From: Roseovarius sp. SCSIO 43702
Lineage (GTDB): Bacteria; Pseudomonadota; Alphaproteobacteria; Rhodobacterales; Rhodobacteraceae
NCBI RefSeq assembly: GCF_019599045.1
Contig: NZ_CP080623.1
Span: 1,448,501 to 1,512,500 of the forward strand
Length of the DNA stretch: 64,000 nucleotides
Direction: 5' to 3'
Positions 26,266 through 34,841 of the stretch are shown here, one piece after another. The translations under genes were made by a program, and so were the position numbers. A model generated the notes under the pieces. The model did no database searches, had not been told where the DNA came from, and saw only the letters and a list, made by a program, of their open reading frames with translations. Position 1 is the stretch's first letter, and every line of letters begins with the position of its first letter.

Positions 26266-28005
26266 TCAGGCGCGGGCCGCGTCCTCGAGCCGGAGCTGAA
26301 CCGTCTGGCGACCGCCCCAATGGTTCACCTCGAGCCGTCCCGCGAGGTGAAAGCGCGCTCCTCCGTGGCCTTCGAGCGGTGCGCCGAGGGGGCCGTCGAA
26401 AGCTCCGAAAGCGATGGCGTCGAGCTGCGGGCCGTGGCCGTCGCCGAAACGCAGCTTGAGATGGCTCTCGCCCACGCGCCGCGCGAAGGTGAGTTGCATG
26501 TCGGCGAAGACATAGCGGGGCCCGGGGGCGCCGGCACCGAAAGGACCGGCCTCGTCGATGCGGGCGATGAGTTCGGGGGTCGCCGCACCCGGCATGAGCA
26601 CCCCGTCAAGGCGCAGGTCGGCGGTGCCGGCCGCGCCCGCACCCTGTCGGTCCAGAAGTTCGGACAGCCGCGCCATGGCGGGCTCGAGCTTGTCGCGGGC
26701 GACGGTGAGGCCAGCGGCCATGCGATGCCCGCCGCCCTTGAGAAGCAGGCCCTCGGCCGCGAGGCGCTGGATGCTGGCGCCAAGGTCCACGCCGGTGATC
26801 GAGCGACCCGACCCCTTGCCCACCTCGCCATCGAAGCCGATGACGATCGCCGGCCGGTTGGCCTGTTCCTTGAGCCGGCTTGCGACGATGCCCACCACGC
26901 CGGGATGCCAGCCATCGCCCGCCGCCCAGGCAAGAGGCGCATCGAGGCCGCGCGATTCGGCCTGCGCGAGGGCGGCAGCGCGCACGGCGGCTTCGACGTC
27001 GCGCCGGTCGGCATTGAGACGCTCGAGCGCGTCGGCAAGCGAGCGTGCCTCCGCCATATCGGAGGTGGCGAGGAGCCGTGCGCCCAGGTCCGCGCGGCCC
27101 ACGCGGCCACCCGCGTTGATCCGCGGGCCAAGAACGTAGCCTAGGTGATAGGCCTCGGGCGGGCGGTCGAGACGGGCGGCGTCCGCGAGCGCCACGAGGC
27201 CGGGGCGGGCCCGCGCGCTCATGACCTTGAGGCCCTGGCGCACGAAGGCGCGGTTCACGCCGACAAGCGGCGCCACATCGGCGACGGTCGCCAGCGCCAC
27301 GAGATCGAGAAGCCCCAGAAGATCGGGCGCGCTCTCGCCGGCGGCGCGCATCTGCCGCCCGGCCTCGACAAGCATCAGGAAAACCACCGCCGCCGCGCAG
27401 AGATGGGCCAGCGCGCCATCCTCGTCCTGCCGGTTGGGGTTCACGCAGGCGAGCGCGTCGGGGAGGGTTTCCCCCCCGAGGTGATGATCGAGGATGACCA
27501 CATCGGCCCCTTGCGCCGCCGCGATGGCATCGTGGCTGAGCGTGCCGCAATCGACGCAGACAATGAGATCGTGATCGCGCGCGAGCATCTCCATCGCGGG
27601 CGCGTTCGGGCCGTAGCCTTCGTCGATCCGGTCCGGGACGTAGAGCGTCGCGTGATGATCGAACGTGCGGAGCCAATGGATGAGGAGTGCGGCCGAAGCC
27701 CCTCCATCAACGTCATAATCCGCGAAGATGGCGATCCGTTCGCGATGGCGGGCAGCGCCGAGGATGCGGGCCGCGGCGGTCTCCATGTCGCGCAGCGAAC
27801 GGGGATCGGGCAGCAGGTCGCGCAGACGTGGTGCGAGGAACCCCCCGGCATCCTGCGCCGTCACGCCGAAGCGCGCGAGAACCTGGCACAGCGCGCGGGG
27901 ATGGCCCGTGTCCTGCACCAGCGCCTCGGCCAGGCGGTCGGTCTCGGTGTCGGGGCCGATCCAGCGGCGACCCGAGAGCGAGGCGGAGACATCGAGAAAG
28001 CTCAT
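26266..28005 (-). CDS. recJ: Single-stranded-DNA-specific 5'-3' exonuclease RecJ
   Basis: The product has 579 residues. DHH phosphoesterase motifs are in order: IFADYDVDGGASAALLIHW (motif I), VCVDCGTLSHDAI (II), VVILDHHLGGETLP (III, DHH). The DHHA1 domain has GINAGGRVGRADLG and later GGGHRMAAGL. The C-terminal OB domain follows. RecJ works in recombination and mismatch repair with RecQ or UvrD. It overlaps the cysteine hydrolase gene by four bases and belongs to a compact minus-strand operon. Confidence 0.95.
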   Translation of the reverse strand: MSFLDVSASLSGRRWIGPDTETDRLAEALVQDTGHPRALCQVLARFGVTAQDAGGFLAPRLRDLLPDPRSLRDMETAAARILGAARHRERIAIFADYDVDGGASAALLIHWLRTFDHHATLYVPDRIDEGYGPNAPAMEMLARDHDLIVCVDCGTLSHDAIAAAQGADVVILDHHLGGETLPDALACVNPNRQDEDGALAHLCAAAVVFLMLVEAGRQMRAAGESAPDLLGLLDLVALATVADVAPLVGVNRAFVRQGLKVMSARARPGLVALADAARLDRPPEAYHLGYVLGPRINAGGRVGRADLGARLLATSDMAEARSLADALERLNADRRDVEAAVRAAALAQAESRGLDAPLAWAAGDGWHPGVVGIVASRLKEQANRPAIVIGFDGEVGKGSGRSITGVDLGASIQRLAAEGLLLKGGGHRMAAGLTVARDKLEPAMARLSELLDRQGAGAAGTADLRLDGVLMPGAATPELIARIDEAGPFGAGAPGPRYVFADMQLTFARRVGESHLKLRFGDGHGPQLDAIAFGAFDGPLGAPLEGHGGARFHLAGRLEVNHWGGRQTVQLRLEDAARA

Positions 28006-28565
28006 TTCGCCGCGACGATCATGTCCGTCGAGAGCGCCCGTGCAAATTCACCGTGCAGGATCGAGACAGCCGCGTGATGCACGGCCTCCGGCGAGAGCGC
28101 CGGCACATCGCCCGCCCAGTCCGTCCGGGCGTTGGCGGCGAAAGCTGCGCAGGCGTCATGGGCCAGTGTGACGTGAAAGCCGAGATTGGCGGCCATGCGC
28201 GCGGTGGTCGACACGCAATGCGGGGTGGTGAGGCCGCAAATCGTCACGCGGGTTTCATCCAGTGCATGAAGATGTTCCCCCAACCCCGTGCCGATAAAGG
28301 CGGAATTCACGTTCTTTTCGAACACCGGTTCGCCGTCTCGCGGTGCGACCTCGGCTTTGAATTCGGTGCCGTCACCGCCGGGGCCGAGCGGGCTTCCGGG
28401 TTCGGGGCTGACGTGGCGGATATGGCAGATGGGCTTGCCTGCTTCGCGCCACGCAGCAAGAAGACGGCCCGCGTTCGCTTCGGCCCCGGGGTTGTTGCGC
28501 GCGCCCCAGACCGGGCTGTCGAAGCCCTTCTGGATATCGACGAGGATGAGCGCGCCCGCGATCAT
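28002..28565 (-). CDS. Cysteine hydrolase, isochorismatase-like family
   Basis: The product has 187 residues from ATG 28565, whose ATG overlaps the TGA of glpX (ATGA). The catalytic triad of the family can be seen: Asp in ALILVDIQKGF, Lys in VFEKNVNSAF and Cys in TTPHCVSTTARMAANLG. Members hydrolyse amides such as nicotinamide, N-carbamoyl compounds or ureas; substrate cannot be told from sequence. It sits between fructose-bisphosphatase and recJ with four-base overlaps on both sides, so it is co-translated with both. Confidence 0.88.
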   Translation of the reverse strand: MIAGALILVDIQKGFDSPVWGARNNPGAEANAGRLLAAWREAGKPICHIRHVSPEPGSPLGPGGDGTEFKAEVAPRDGEPVFEKNVNSAFIGTGLGEHLHALDETRVTICGLTTPHCVSTTARMAANLGFHVTLAHDACAAFAANARTDWAGDVPALSPEAVHHAAVSILHGEFARALSTDMIVAAK

Positions 28566-29527
28566 CGGACGGGATTGCGATAGATCATGCGGCGCAGAGA
28601 GCCTGATTTCGAGCGCATGAGAACCGTCTCGGTTTCGACATAACCGGGGCGCGACTTGATCCCGGCGGCGAGCGAGCCGTCGGTCACGCCGGTTGCCGCG
28701 AAGATGACGTCCGAGGTCACCATCTCGTCGCGGGAATAGACGCGGTCGAAATCGGTGATCCCGGCCTTTCGCGCGCGGCCCTTCTCGTCGTCGTTGCGGA
28801 ACACGAGCCGGCCCCAGATCTGGCCTCCCATGCATTTGAGCGCGGAGGCGGCGAGGACGCCCTCGGGCGCGCCGCCGGTGCCCATGTACATGTCGATCCC
28901 CGTGAGGCGCGCCTCGGCACAGTGAATGACGCCCGCGACGTCGCCGTCGGGGATGAGGAAGACCGCTGCGCCGGTTTCGCGGATCTCGGCGATCATGTCC
29001 TCGTGGCGGGGCCGTTCGAGCACGCAGACGGTGATCTCGGAGGGCTTCACCCCCTTGGCGGCGGCCAGCGCCTCGACCCGCTCGCGTGGGCCCTGCTCGA
29101 GGCTGACCACGTCGCGGGGGTAGCCGGGGCCGATCGCGAGCTTTTCCATGTAGGTGTCGGGCGCGTGCAGGAGGCTGCCCCGCGGGGCCATGGCGATGAC
29201 GGTGAGCGCGTTGGGCATGGCCTTGGCAGTGAGCGTCGTGCCCTCGAGCGGGTCGAGGGCGATGTCGACGCCGGGGCCGGCGCCGGTGCCCACCTCTTCG
29301 CCGATATAGAGCATCGGGGCCTCGTCGCGCTCGCCCTCGCCGATGACAACGACACCCTTGATCGTGAGCTTGTTCAACTCCTCGCGCATGGCGTTGACCG
29401 CGGCCTGGTCGGCGGCCTTCTCGTCGCCGCGCCCGATCAGGTGCGCACAGGCAAGCGCCGCCTGTTCCGACACGCGGGCGAGACCCAGCGAGAGCATGCG
29501 GTCGTCGAAGTCGGGCGAGGCGGACAT
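28562..29527 (-). CDS. glpX: Class II fructose-1,6-bisphosphatase
   Basis: The product has 321 residues, full length for the GlpX family. Metal-binding and substrate motifs: VVVIGEGERDEAPMLYIGE, the DPLEGT segment in DIALDPLEGTTLTAKAMPNA, and IHCAEARLTGIDMYMGTGG. The enzyme removes phosphate from fructose-1,6-bisphosphate in gluconeogenesis; in Rhodobacterales it is often the only or main FBPase. The upstream hom gene ends 76 bases away and in the same direction. Confidence 0.95.
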   Translation of the reverse strand: MSASPDFDDRMLSLGLARVSEQAALACAHLIGRGDEKAADQAAVNAMREELNKLTIKGVVVIGEGERDEAPMLYIGEEVGTGAGPGVDIALDPLEGTTLTAKAMPNALTVIAMAPRGSLLHAPDTYMEKLAIGPGYPRDVVSLEQGPRERVEALAAAKGVKPSEITVCVLERPRHEDMIAEIRETGAAVFLIPDGDVAGVIHCAEARLTGIDMYMGTGGAPEGVLAASALKCMGGQIWGRLVFRNDDEKGRARKAGITDFDRVYSRDEMVTSDVIFAATGVTDGSLAAGIKSRPGYVETETVLMRSKSGSLRRMIYRNPVR

Positions 29528-29603
29528 GGGCGATATTCCTTGAAACTATGGGTCCTTCGACCTCGGGTTTAGCGACGGGCCGAAGGTGGCACAAGGGGCC
29601 GGG

Positions 29604-30890
29604 TCAGACCATCTCGATCCGCAGCGCCACCGGCGGTTCCGCGATGACGTCGAAGCCCGCCATTTGGGCCAGCGCGTCGTCGAGGGCGGCGCGGGTGGTC
29701 TTGTGGGTCACGATGAGCACGGGGGCCGTGGTCTTGTCATGGCGCACCTGCCGCATCCGGTTGATCGACACGCCCGCCTCGCCCAGGGCGGTCGCCACCT
29801 TGGCGAGCGCGCCGGGCTTGTCCTCGAGCGTGAGGCGCAGGTAGTAGGCGGCGGGTGTCACGGCCTTGGCGGGTTTCGCCTGCGCGAGACTCGAGGCCGG
29901 GATGCCGAAGGTGGGGATGCGCAACCCGCGCGCGATATCCATGACGTCGCCCATGACGGCGCTGGCCGTCGGGCCCTCGCCGGCGCCGGGGCCACGCAGG
30001 ACGATCTGCTCGACGGAGTCGCCTTCGAGCACGCACATGTTGGTGCCGCCCTCGAGCTGTCCCAGCGGGCTTTCGGCCGGGACGAGGCAGGGTGACATGC
30101 GTTGCTCGAGCCCGCGGCCGGTCATCTGGCAGACCCCGAGCAGCTTGATCCGGAAGCCCAGGTCGGCGGCGTGATGGATGTCGCCGATGGTGATCTGTTC
30201 GATCCCCTCGAGCTCGACCGCGTCGAAATCGACCTGCGTGCCGAAGGCGATCGAGGCCAGGAGCGCGAGCTTGTGGCCCGCGTCGATGCCGCCTACGTCG
30301 AGGGTCGGATCGGCCTCGAGATAGCCCAGCTGGTTGGCCTCCTCGAAAACCTCGGCATAGGGCAGGCCGGCCGATTGCATGCGGGTGAGGATGTAGTTGC
30401 AGGTGCCGTTCATCACACCCATGACGCGCGTGATCTCGTTGCCCGCGAGGCCTTCGGTCAGGGCCTTGATGACGGGGATGCCGCCCGCGACGGCGGCCTC
30501 GAAGCGGATGACCGAGCCTGCGTCCTCGGCGGCGAGGGCGAGGGCATGGCCGTGATGGGCGAGAAGCGCCTTGTTCGCAGTGACCACGTCCTTGCCGGCG
30601 GCGATGGCCGCCTCGGTCGCCGCCTTGGCGGGGCCGTCGCTGCCGCCCATGAGCTCGACGAAAACGTCCACGTCGTCGCGGCGGGCGAGGGTGACGGGAT
30701 CGTCCTCCCACGCGTAGTGCGAGAGGTTCACGCCACGGTCCTTGTCGCGCGAGCGGGCGCAGACGGCGGTGATCTCGACCGGGCGGCCGGCGCGGGCGGC
30801 AAGGAGGTTGGCCTTCTGCCGCACGATCTTGACGACGCCGGCGCCGACCGTGCCCAATCCGGCGATCCCGAGGCGCAAAGGCTGGCTCAT
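29604..30890 (-). CDS. hom: Homoserine dehydrogenase
   Basis: The product has 428 residues from ATG 30890, with GGGAGAG upstream. The NAD-binding motif is RLGIAGLGTVGAGVVKI at the N-terminus; VTANKALLAHHG and GIPVIKALTEGLAGNEI belong to the catalytic domain, with YLEADPTLDVGGIDAGHKL carrying the substrate residues. A C-terminal ACT domain (YYLRLTLEDKPGALAKVATA, from about residue 345) suggests feedback by threonine. It makes homoserine from aspartate semialdehyde for Thr and Met synthesis. It is clustered with glpX, as is common in Rhodobacterales. Confidence 0.95.
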   Translation of the reverse strand: MSQPLRLGIAGLGTVGAGVVKIVRQKANLLAARAGRPVEITAVCARSRDKDRGVNLSHYAWEDDPVTLARRDDVDVFVELMGGSDGPAKAATEAAIAAGKDVVTANKALLAHHGHALALAAEDAGSVIRFEAAVAGGIPVIKALTEGLAGNEITRVMGVMNGTCNYILTRMQSAGLPYAEVFEEANQLGYLEADPTLDVGGIDAGHKLALLASIAFGTQVDFDAVELEGIEQITIGDIHHAADLGFRIKLLGVCQMTGRGLEQRMSPCLVPAESPLGQLEGGTNMCVLEGDSVEQIVLRGPGAGEGPTASAVMGDVMDIARGLRIPTFGIPASSLAQAKPAKAVTPAAYYLRLTLEDKPGALAKVATALGEAGVSINRMRQVRHDKTTAPVLIVTHKTTRAALDDALAQMAGFDVIAEPPVALRIEMV

Positions 30891-30976
30891 TTCATCTCTC
30901 CCATGTCGCGTGTCCATGGCGATGTAACGGGTAACGAAAGGCCGCGCAACGCGGGTTTTCCGCCGTGGCGGGAGGT

Positions 30977-31270
30977 TCAGGGCTGCACGCCCCGGCGCAT
31001 GCGTTCGCGGGTGGCCGGGTCGATCACGCTGCGCCGCTGGAGCGCGGCGGCACGGGCCTTGAGGCGGGCCGCGCGGGTGTCGAGGTCCCGGGCCGAGGCA
31101 GGGTCGAGCGAGGGCGCATCCATCCTTGCCTTGAGCGTGTCGAGGGGCACGAGCGCGGGGTAGTCGGCGGCGCGGGCGGTGTCGCTGATCGAGGCGTCGA
31201 CCTCGGGGAACTGGGTGCAGGCCGCGAGCGAGAGCGCGAGCGCCGGAAGGAGCGGACGGGAGAGGCGCAT
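30977..31270 (-). CDS. Small conserved lipoprotein
   Basis: The product has 97 residues from ATG 31270 (AAGG seven bases upstream); ATG 31297 is an alternative. The signal peptide ends in SLAAC with Cys18 as lipid anchor. The mature part is helical and charged (LDTLKARMDAPSLDPASARD, AARLKARAAALQRRSVIDPA), ending in a basic segment. I recognise no named domain; proteins of this kind precede hom in related genomes. Location is likely the inner or outer membrane, periplasmic side. No Asp at +2, so outer-membrane sorting is expected. Confidence 0.7.
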   Translation of the reverse strand: MRLSRPLLPALALSLAACTQFPEVDASISDTARAADYPALVPLDTLKARMDAPSLDPASARDLDTRAARLKARAAALQRRSVIDPATRERMRRGVQP

Positions 31271-31345
31271 GCGGAGCCTTCGGACGGGGTGCGACATGCG
31301 GACACAATGCCACCGATCCCGCGGGCGGGGCAAGCGGCACTTGAT

Positions 31346-31361
31346 CTGAACGCCCGTTCAG
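31346..31361. promoter_or_regulatory. Perfect 16-bp palindrome, likely TetR operator
   Basis: CTGAACG at 31346-31352 and CGTTCAG at 31355-31361 flank a CC centre. It lies 13 bases before the TetR start codon and between two divergent genes. AcrR/TetR-type sites of the form TGAACG-NN-CGTTCA are well known. The overlap with the ribosome region suggests autorepression; the lipoprotein gene in the other direction may also be affected. Confidence 0.65.
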
Positions 31362-31374
31362 TTAAACCCGTGCC

Positions 31375-31962
31375 ATGGCACGGACCCAGGGCTCGTATTC
31401 CGACATTACCGGACCGCGCGTGCGCGCGGCCGCGCGACATCTGTTCGCGCGACACGGATTCGCGGCGGTGTCGATGCGGCGCATCGCGGGCGAGGTCGGT
31501 GTGCAGGCCGGCGCACTTTACAATTACACGCCCGACAAGCAGAGCCTCCTCTACGAGATTATGCAGGAACATATGGAGGATCTGTTAACGGCGCGTGAGG
31601 CCCTGCCGGCCATGCCGGATGCGGCCGCCGCGCTGGAGCAGTTCACGCGGTTTCACATCCGCTTTCACTCGGGCCGCCCCGAGGAGGTGTTCATCGCCTA
31701 CATGGAACTGCGCAACCTGACCCCCGAGAATTTCGCGCGTATCGAGGAGATGCGACGGACCTACGAGGGTCAGCTCGAAGCCATCCTGCGGCAGGGCGTG
31801 GCGGAGGGGGCGTTCCGTGTCGCGGAGCCCAAGGTCGCGACCATGGCACTCATCGCGATGATGACGGGCGTGAACACCTGGTTTCGCGAGGAGGGGCGGC
31901 TGAGCCTCGGCGAGGTCGAGGAGATCTACTGGGACATGGTGCGCCGCGCCGTGGCGGCGTGA
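31375..31962 (+). CDS. TetR/AcrR family transcriptional regulator
   Basis: The product has 195 residues. The HTH spans about residues 14-60: ARHLFARHGFAAVSMRRIAG, EVGVQAGALYNYTPDKQSLL. The C-terminal ligand domain (residues 70-190) resembles TetR_C_33-type regulators of fatty acid or acyl-CoA metabolism (PEEVFIAYMELRNLTPENFA). A palindrome lies directly upstream, so autoregulation is probable. The next gene downstream in the same direction is a beta-hydroxyacid dehydrogenase, 108 bases away, which may be a target. Confidence 0.88.
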   Translation: MARTQGSYSDITGPRVRAAARHLFARHGFAAVSMRRIAGEVGVQAGALYNYTPDKQSLLYEIMQEHMEDLLTAREALPAMPDAAAALEQFTRFHIRFHSGRPEEVFIAYMELRNLTPENFARIEEMRRTYEGQLEAILRQGVAEGAFRVAEPKVATMALIAMMTGVNTWFREEGRLSLGEVEEIYWDMVRRAVAA

Positions 31963-32070
31963 GCAGGCGGGCAGGATGCCCGGCTAGCGGCGGTCGAGAT
32001 GTCGCAAACGGACCTGCGAGGTGGGGCCGGAGGCGGCAAGACTGGTCCTCGGGACAGGGAGGGACCGAAC

Positions 32071-33015
32071 ATGCATGTGGGATTCATCGGGCTCGGCAAC
32101 GTGGGCGGCAAGCTCGCCGGGAGCCTTCTGCGCAACGGGATCGCGGTCAGCGTCCACGATCTCAACGCCGATCTGACAGGGGCATTCGAGGCACGGGGCG
32201 CCGGGGCGGGCGGCGATCCGGCCGCCATGATGCGGGGCTGTGACGCCGTCATCACCTGCCTGCCCAGCCCCGCGGCGAGCGATGCGGTGATGCGCGAGAT
32301 GCTGCCCGAGGTCACAGATGGCAAGGTCTGGATGGAGATGTCCACCACCGACGAGGCCGAGGTCAAACGCCTGGGCGCGGAGGTGATCGCTCGGGGTGGC
32401 GCGGCGGTGGATTGCCCGGTCTCGGGCGGGTGCCACCGGGCGGACACTGGCAATATCAGCATCTTCGCGGGCTGCGACCGGGACACGTTCGAGCGTGTGC
32501 TGCCGCTCCTGACGGTCATGGGGCGGCGCGTGCTGCATACCGGCGCGTTGGGAAGTGCGAGCGTTCTCAAGGTATTGACGAACTATCTTGCGACCGCGAA
32601 CCTCGTCAGTTGCGCCGAGGCGCTGACGGTGGCCAAGGGGGCGGGCATGGATCTCGCCACGGCCTACGAGGCCATCCGCATCAGCTCGGGAACCTCTTTC
32701 GTCCACGAAACCGAGAGCCAGGTGATCCTGAACGGAAGCCGGGACATCAGCTTCACGATGGACCTCGTGGCCAAGGATATCGGACTTTTCCAGGAGGTTG
32801 CGGACCGCGCCGGGGTGCCGCTCGAACTCAATCCGCTCCTCGTCTCGATCTTTCGCGACGGGATCGCACGTTATGGCCCGCGCGAGCTGTCGCCCAACAT
32901 CATCCGCCGCCTCGAGGAGGCGACGGGGCTCGATATCACGGCGCCCGGCTTTCCCGCCGAGATGGTGGATGACGAGCCGGAGGCGCCGGGTGCGGAGGTC
33001 GTGGCCCGGCGGTGA
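32071..33015 (+). CDS. NAD(P)-dependent beta-hydroxyacid dehydrogenase (3-hydroxyisobutyrate dehydrogenase family)
   Basis: The product has 314 residues from ATG 32071, preceded by GGGAGGGA; an upstream ATG at 31999 lacks a ribosome site. Rossmann motif GFIGLGNVGGKLAGSLL; substrate motif DCPVSGGCHRADTGNIS; catalytic lysine in ASVLKVLTNYLATANLV. This is the order seen in 3-hydroxyisobutyrate, tartronate semialdehyde and related dehydrogenases. The Cys-His pair after PVSGG is unusual for the textbook members, so the substrate may differ. It follows a TetR gene. Confidence 0.87.
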   Translation: MHVGFIGLGNVGGKLAGSLLRNGIAVSVHDLNADLTGAFEARGAGAGGDPAAMMRGCDAVITCLPSPAASDAVMREMLPEVTDGKVWMEMSTTDEAEVKRLGAEVIARGGAAVDCPVSGGCHRADTGNISIFAGCDRDTFERVLPLLTVMGRRVLHTGALGSASVLKVLTNYLATANLVSCAEALTVAKGAGMDLATAYEAIRISSGTSFVHETESQVILNGSRDISFTMDLVAKDIGLFQEVADRAGVPLELNPLLVSIFRDGIARYGPRELSPNIIRRLEEATGLDITAPGFPAEMVDDEPEAPGAEVVARR

Positions 33016-33078
33016 GGCGAAGCCCTTTGCGTCCCGCCGCTTTCGCGATAAGGGGGGCCGCGAGGGAGGGCTGCGCGC

Positions 33079-33555
33079 ATGGATGACACTGTCCTGATGC
33101 GGATCGAAGCATCGCCGCCGCGGCGTGTCTTCGCGCTCGTGGTGCTGCTTTCCCTGGCTTTCCTACTGGTTTACCTGGGGATGAAGGGCGCGGGGCAACC
33201 CCTTGTCGTGCAGGCGTTTCTCGTGGTCTTGGCGCTTGGTGCGCTGTACCTGGCGCAGCGGCTCTGGCGCGCGACGGGCGAGGCGATCGAGCTTGTCGCG
33301 GGCGGCTTGCGCACCGGCGGGGGCGAATGGATCGCCGAGATGGACGAGATCGAGCGGCTCGACCGGGGCACCTTCGCGTTCAAGCCGTCGAACGGGTTCA
33401 TCGTCATCCTGCTGACATCGCGGCCGGCACGCTGGCGGCCCGGCATGTGGTGGCGCCTGGGCCGCCGGGTGGGCGTGGGCGGTGTCACCTCGGCGGGTCA
33501 GTCGAAGGCCATGGCCGAGATCATCGCGGCGCGGATCGCGGCGCGCGAGGGTTAA
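33079..33555 (+). CDS. Conserved membrane protein of unknown function
   Basis: The product has 158 residues. Two membrane helices lie at about residues 17-36 (VFALVVLLSLAFLLVYLGM) and 43-61 (VVQAFLVVLALGALYLAQ). The rest is a cytoplasmic domain that looks like a PH-type beta fold: VAGGLRTGGGEWIAEMDEIE, FAFKPSNGFIVILLTSRPAR, and the basic stretch WRPGMWWRLGRRVGVGG. I know it as a common but uncharacterised Rhodobacterales protein type. It converges with the TadE operon; the 186-base gap holds the 75-bp dispersed repeat. Confidence 0.7.
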   Translation: MDDTVLMRIEASPPRRVFALVVLLSLAFLLVYLGMKGAGQPLVVQAFLVVLALGALYLAQRLWRATGEAIELVAGGLRTGGGEWIAEMDEIERLDRGTFAFKPSNGFIVILLTSRPARWRPGMWWRLGRRVGVGGVTSAGQSKAMAEIIAARIAAREG

Positions 33556-33610
33556 CGCGGCGCGCGGCGCGTCGGTGGGGCGGGTGCCGCGACTCGGCCG
33601 GCGCGGCGTT

Positions 33611-33684
33611 GGTTAACAGGGAAAAGAGGCCGATTTCCGACGTCGGTATCCACGTCGGTATCCACGTCGGTATCGTGTCGGTGC
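33611..33684 (+). repeat. Dispersed repeat, copy 1, with three tandem 12-bp units
   Basis: It starts GGTTAACAGGGAAAAG and ends with three units of (G/C)ACGTCGGTATC at 33639-33674 followed by GTGTCGGTGC. A second copy at 53692-53766 has the same orientation and agrees at about nine of ten positions. A 10-bp palindrome CCGACGTCGG spans the first unit. It lies between two convergent genes and is not coding. Confidence 0.85.
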
Positions 33685-33741
33685 GAAACGCGCGAACGCC
33701 CCGCGTTAACGGGGCGTTCGGTGCAGATCGGGGTGGAAAGG

Positions 33742-34305
33742 TTAACTGTCCCAGACGATCTGGGGCGCGAAGCGGGGGCTCGTGAAGATGCCGCTTGCGA
33801 CCTCGAAGCCGCCGTCGAAGCCCACGTCGAACATCGGCTGGTAATCCGCGCCCCACTCGACGAGGATGAGCTCCTCCCCGTCGGCCATGCCGGGCAGGGA
33901 GGCGTGATCGCTTGCCACGTCCTCGGTCTTGAGCGCGGTCATGTTGCCGGTGCCGCGCACCTCGGACCACACGATGGAATACTTGTCGCTGTCCTCGTCG
34001 AACTTGATGATCGAGACACGAAGCTGCGTGGGCGCGTTGTCGTTCACGATCGTGTCGAAAAGGGTCTTGGTGTTGTCGATGTAGTTGTCATCCACCGGCG
34101 CCATTTCGCGCGAGATCATGTCGGCGATGGTGTAGCTCGCCTTGTCACGCGCGCTCTTGTAGCGGTGGACCTCGAAGAATTCGTAGGTCACGCCGATCAC
34201 CAGGAAGAGGATCGGCAGGGTCAACACGGCCTCGACCGTGACGGTGCCGGATTGATCGCGCGAGAAGGCACGAAGGCGGGTCCTGAGCGTTTCAAACAGA
34301 GACAT
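33742..34305 (-). CDS. TadE/TadG-family minor pilin-like protein
   Basis: The product has 187 residues. After a basic start (MSLFETLRTRLRAFSRD), QSGTVTVEAVLTLPILFLVIGVTYEFF is the TadE-like signature: a Glu at position five of a hydrophobic stretch used as a pseudopilin-type anchor. The rest is periplasmic and unremarkable. It is the last of three overlapping minus-strand genes. TadE-like proteins are processed by the prepilin peptidase and act in tight adherence pilus assembly. The other Tad genes are not in this window. Confidence 0.85.
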   Translation of the reverse strand: MSLFETLRTRLRAFSRDQSGTVTVEAVLTLPILFLVIGVTYEFFEVHRYKSARDKASYTIADMISREMAPVDDNYIDNTKTLFDTIVNDNAPTQLRVSIIKFDEDSDKYSIVWSEVRGTGNMTALKTEDVASDHASLPGMADGEELILVEWGADYQPMFDVGFDGGFEVASGIFTSPRFAPQIVWDS

Positions 34306-34841
34306 CAGAGCGGCTCCTGCACGAAGGCGGTTGTGGACTGGATCGCGATCTGACCCGAGCTGTCGCGGTCAAGCGCCCGCGCGAGATCCCACTTGGGGAA
34401 GATCGGGTCGTACTTGAGGCAGGCCCGGAGCATCATCAGCTCGTTCTGCTGACCGGGCACGAAGGCCTTGACCGGCTTGCTGGGCGCGGCCTTGTCGGAA
34501 CAATCGACATTGCCGTCGAGCGTGACGAAGGCGCGGATGTCCTTGGGCACCATCTCGAGCTTGAGGCTGTTGCTGCAATCCGAGATCAGGAGCGCGTTGT
34601 CGCAGATGATCTGCTTGATCTGGCTGTGCTGCGGCGCGGTGCCGGTCCCGAGGCGCAATTCGCGCACGGCGATGTCGAGACCGCGTTCGAGCATGGTGTG
34701 CCGCAGGGTGATCATGCTGAGTTCGAGCGACATGATCAGCAGCGCGAAATAGACCGGGAAGAGGATCATGAACTCGACGGAGGAGTTGCCGTCTTCGTCG
34801 CGCCGGAAGCGGGTGAGAAATGTGCGGAGACCGGTCATCAT
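34305..34841 (-). CDS. TadE-family pilus assembly protein
   Basis: The product has 178 residues; ATG 34841 and 34838 are both possible. The N-terminus has FRRDEDGNSSVEFMILFPVYFALLIMS, a TadE signature with Glu within the hydrophobic helix (about residues 20-42). Four or five cysteines in the periplasmic part (KQIICDNALLISDCSNS, LDGNVDCSD, LRACLKY) could form disulfides. Overlaps the TadG stop codon by four bases and shares one base with the next gene, so the three are coupled. Confidence 0.85.
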   Translation of the reverse strand: MMTGLRTFLTRFRRDEDGNSSVEFMILFPVYFALLIMSLELSMITLRHTMLERGLDIAVRELRLGTGTAPQHSQIKQIICDNALLISDCSNSLKLEMVPKDIRAFVTLDGNVDCSDKAAPSKPVKAFVPGQQNELMMLRACLKYDPIFPKWDLARALDRDSSGQIAIQSTTAFVQEPL

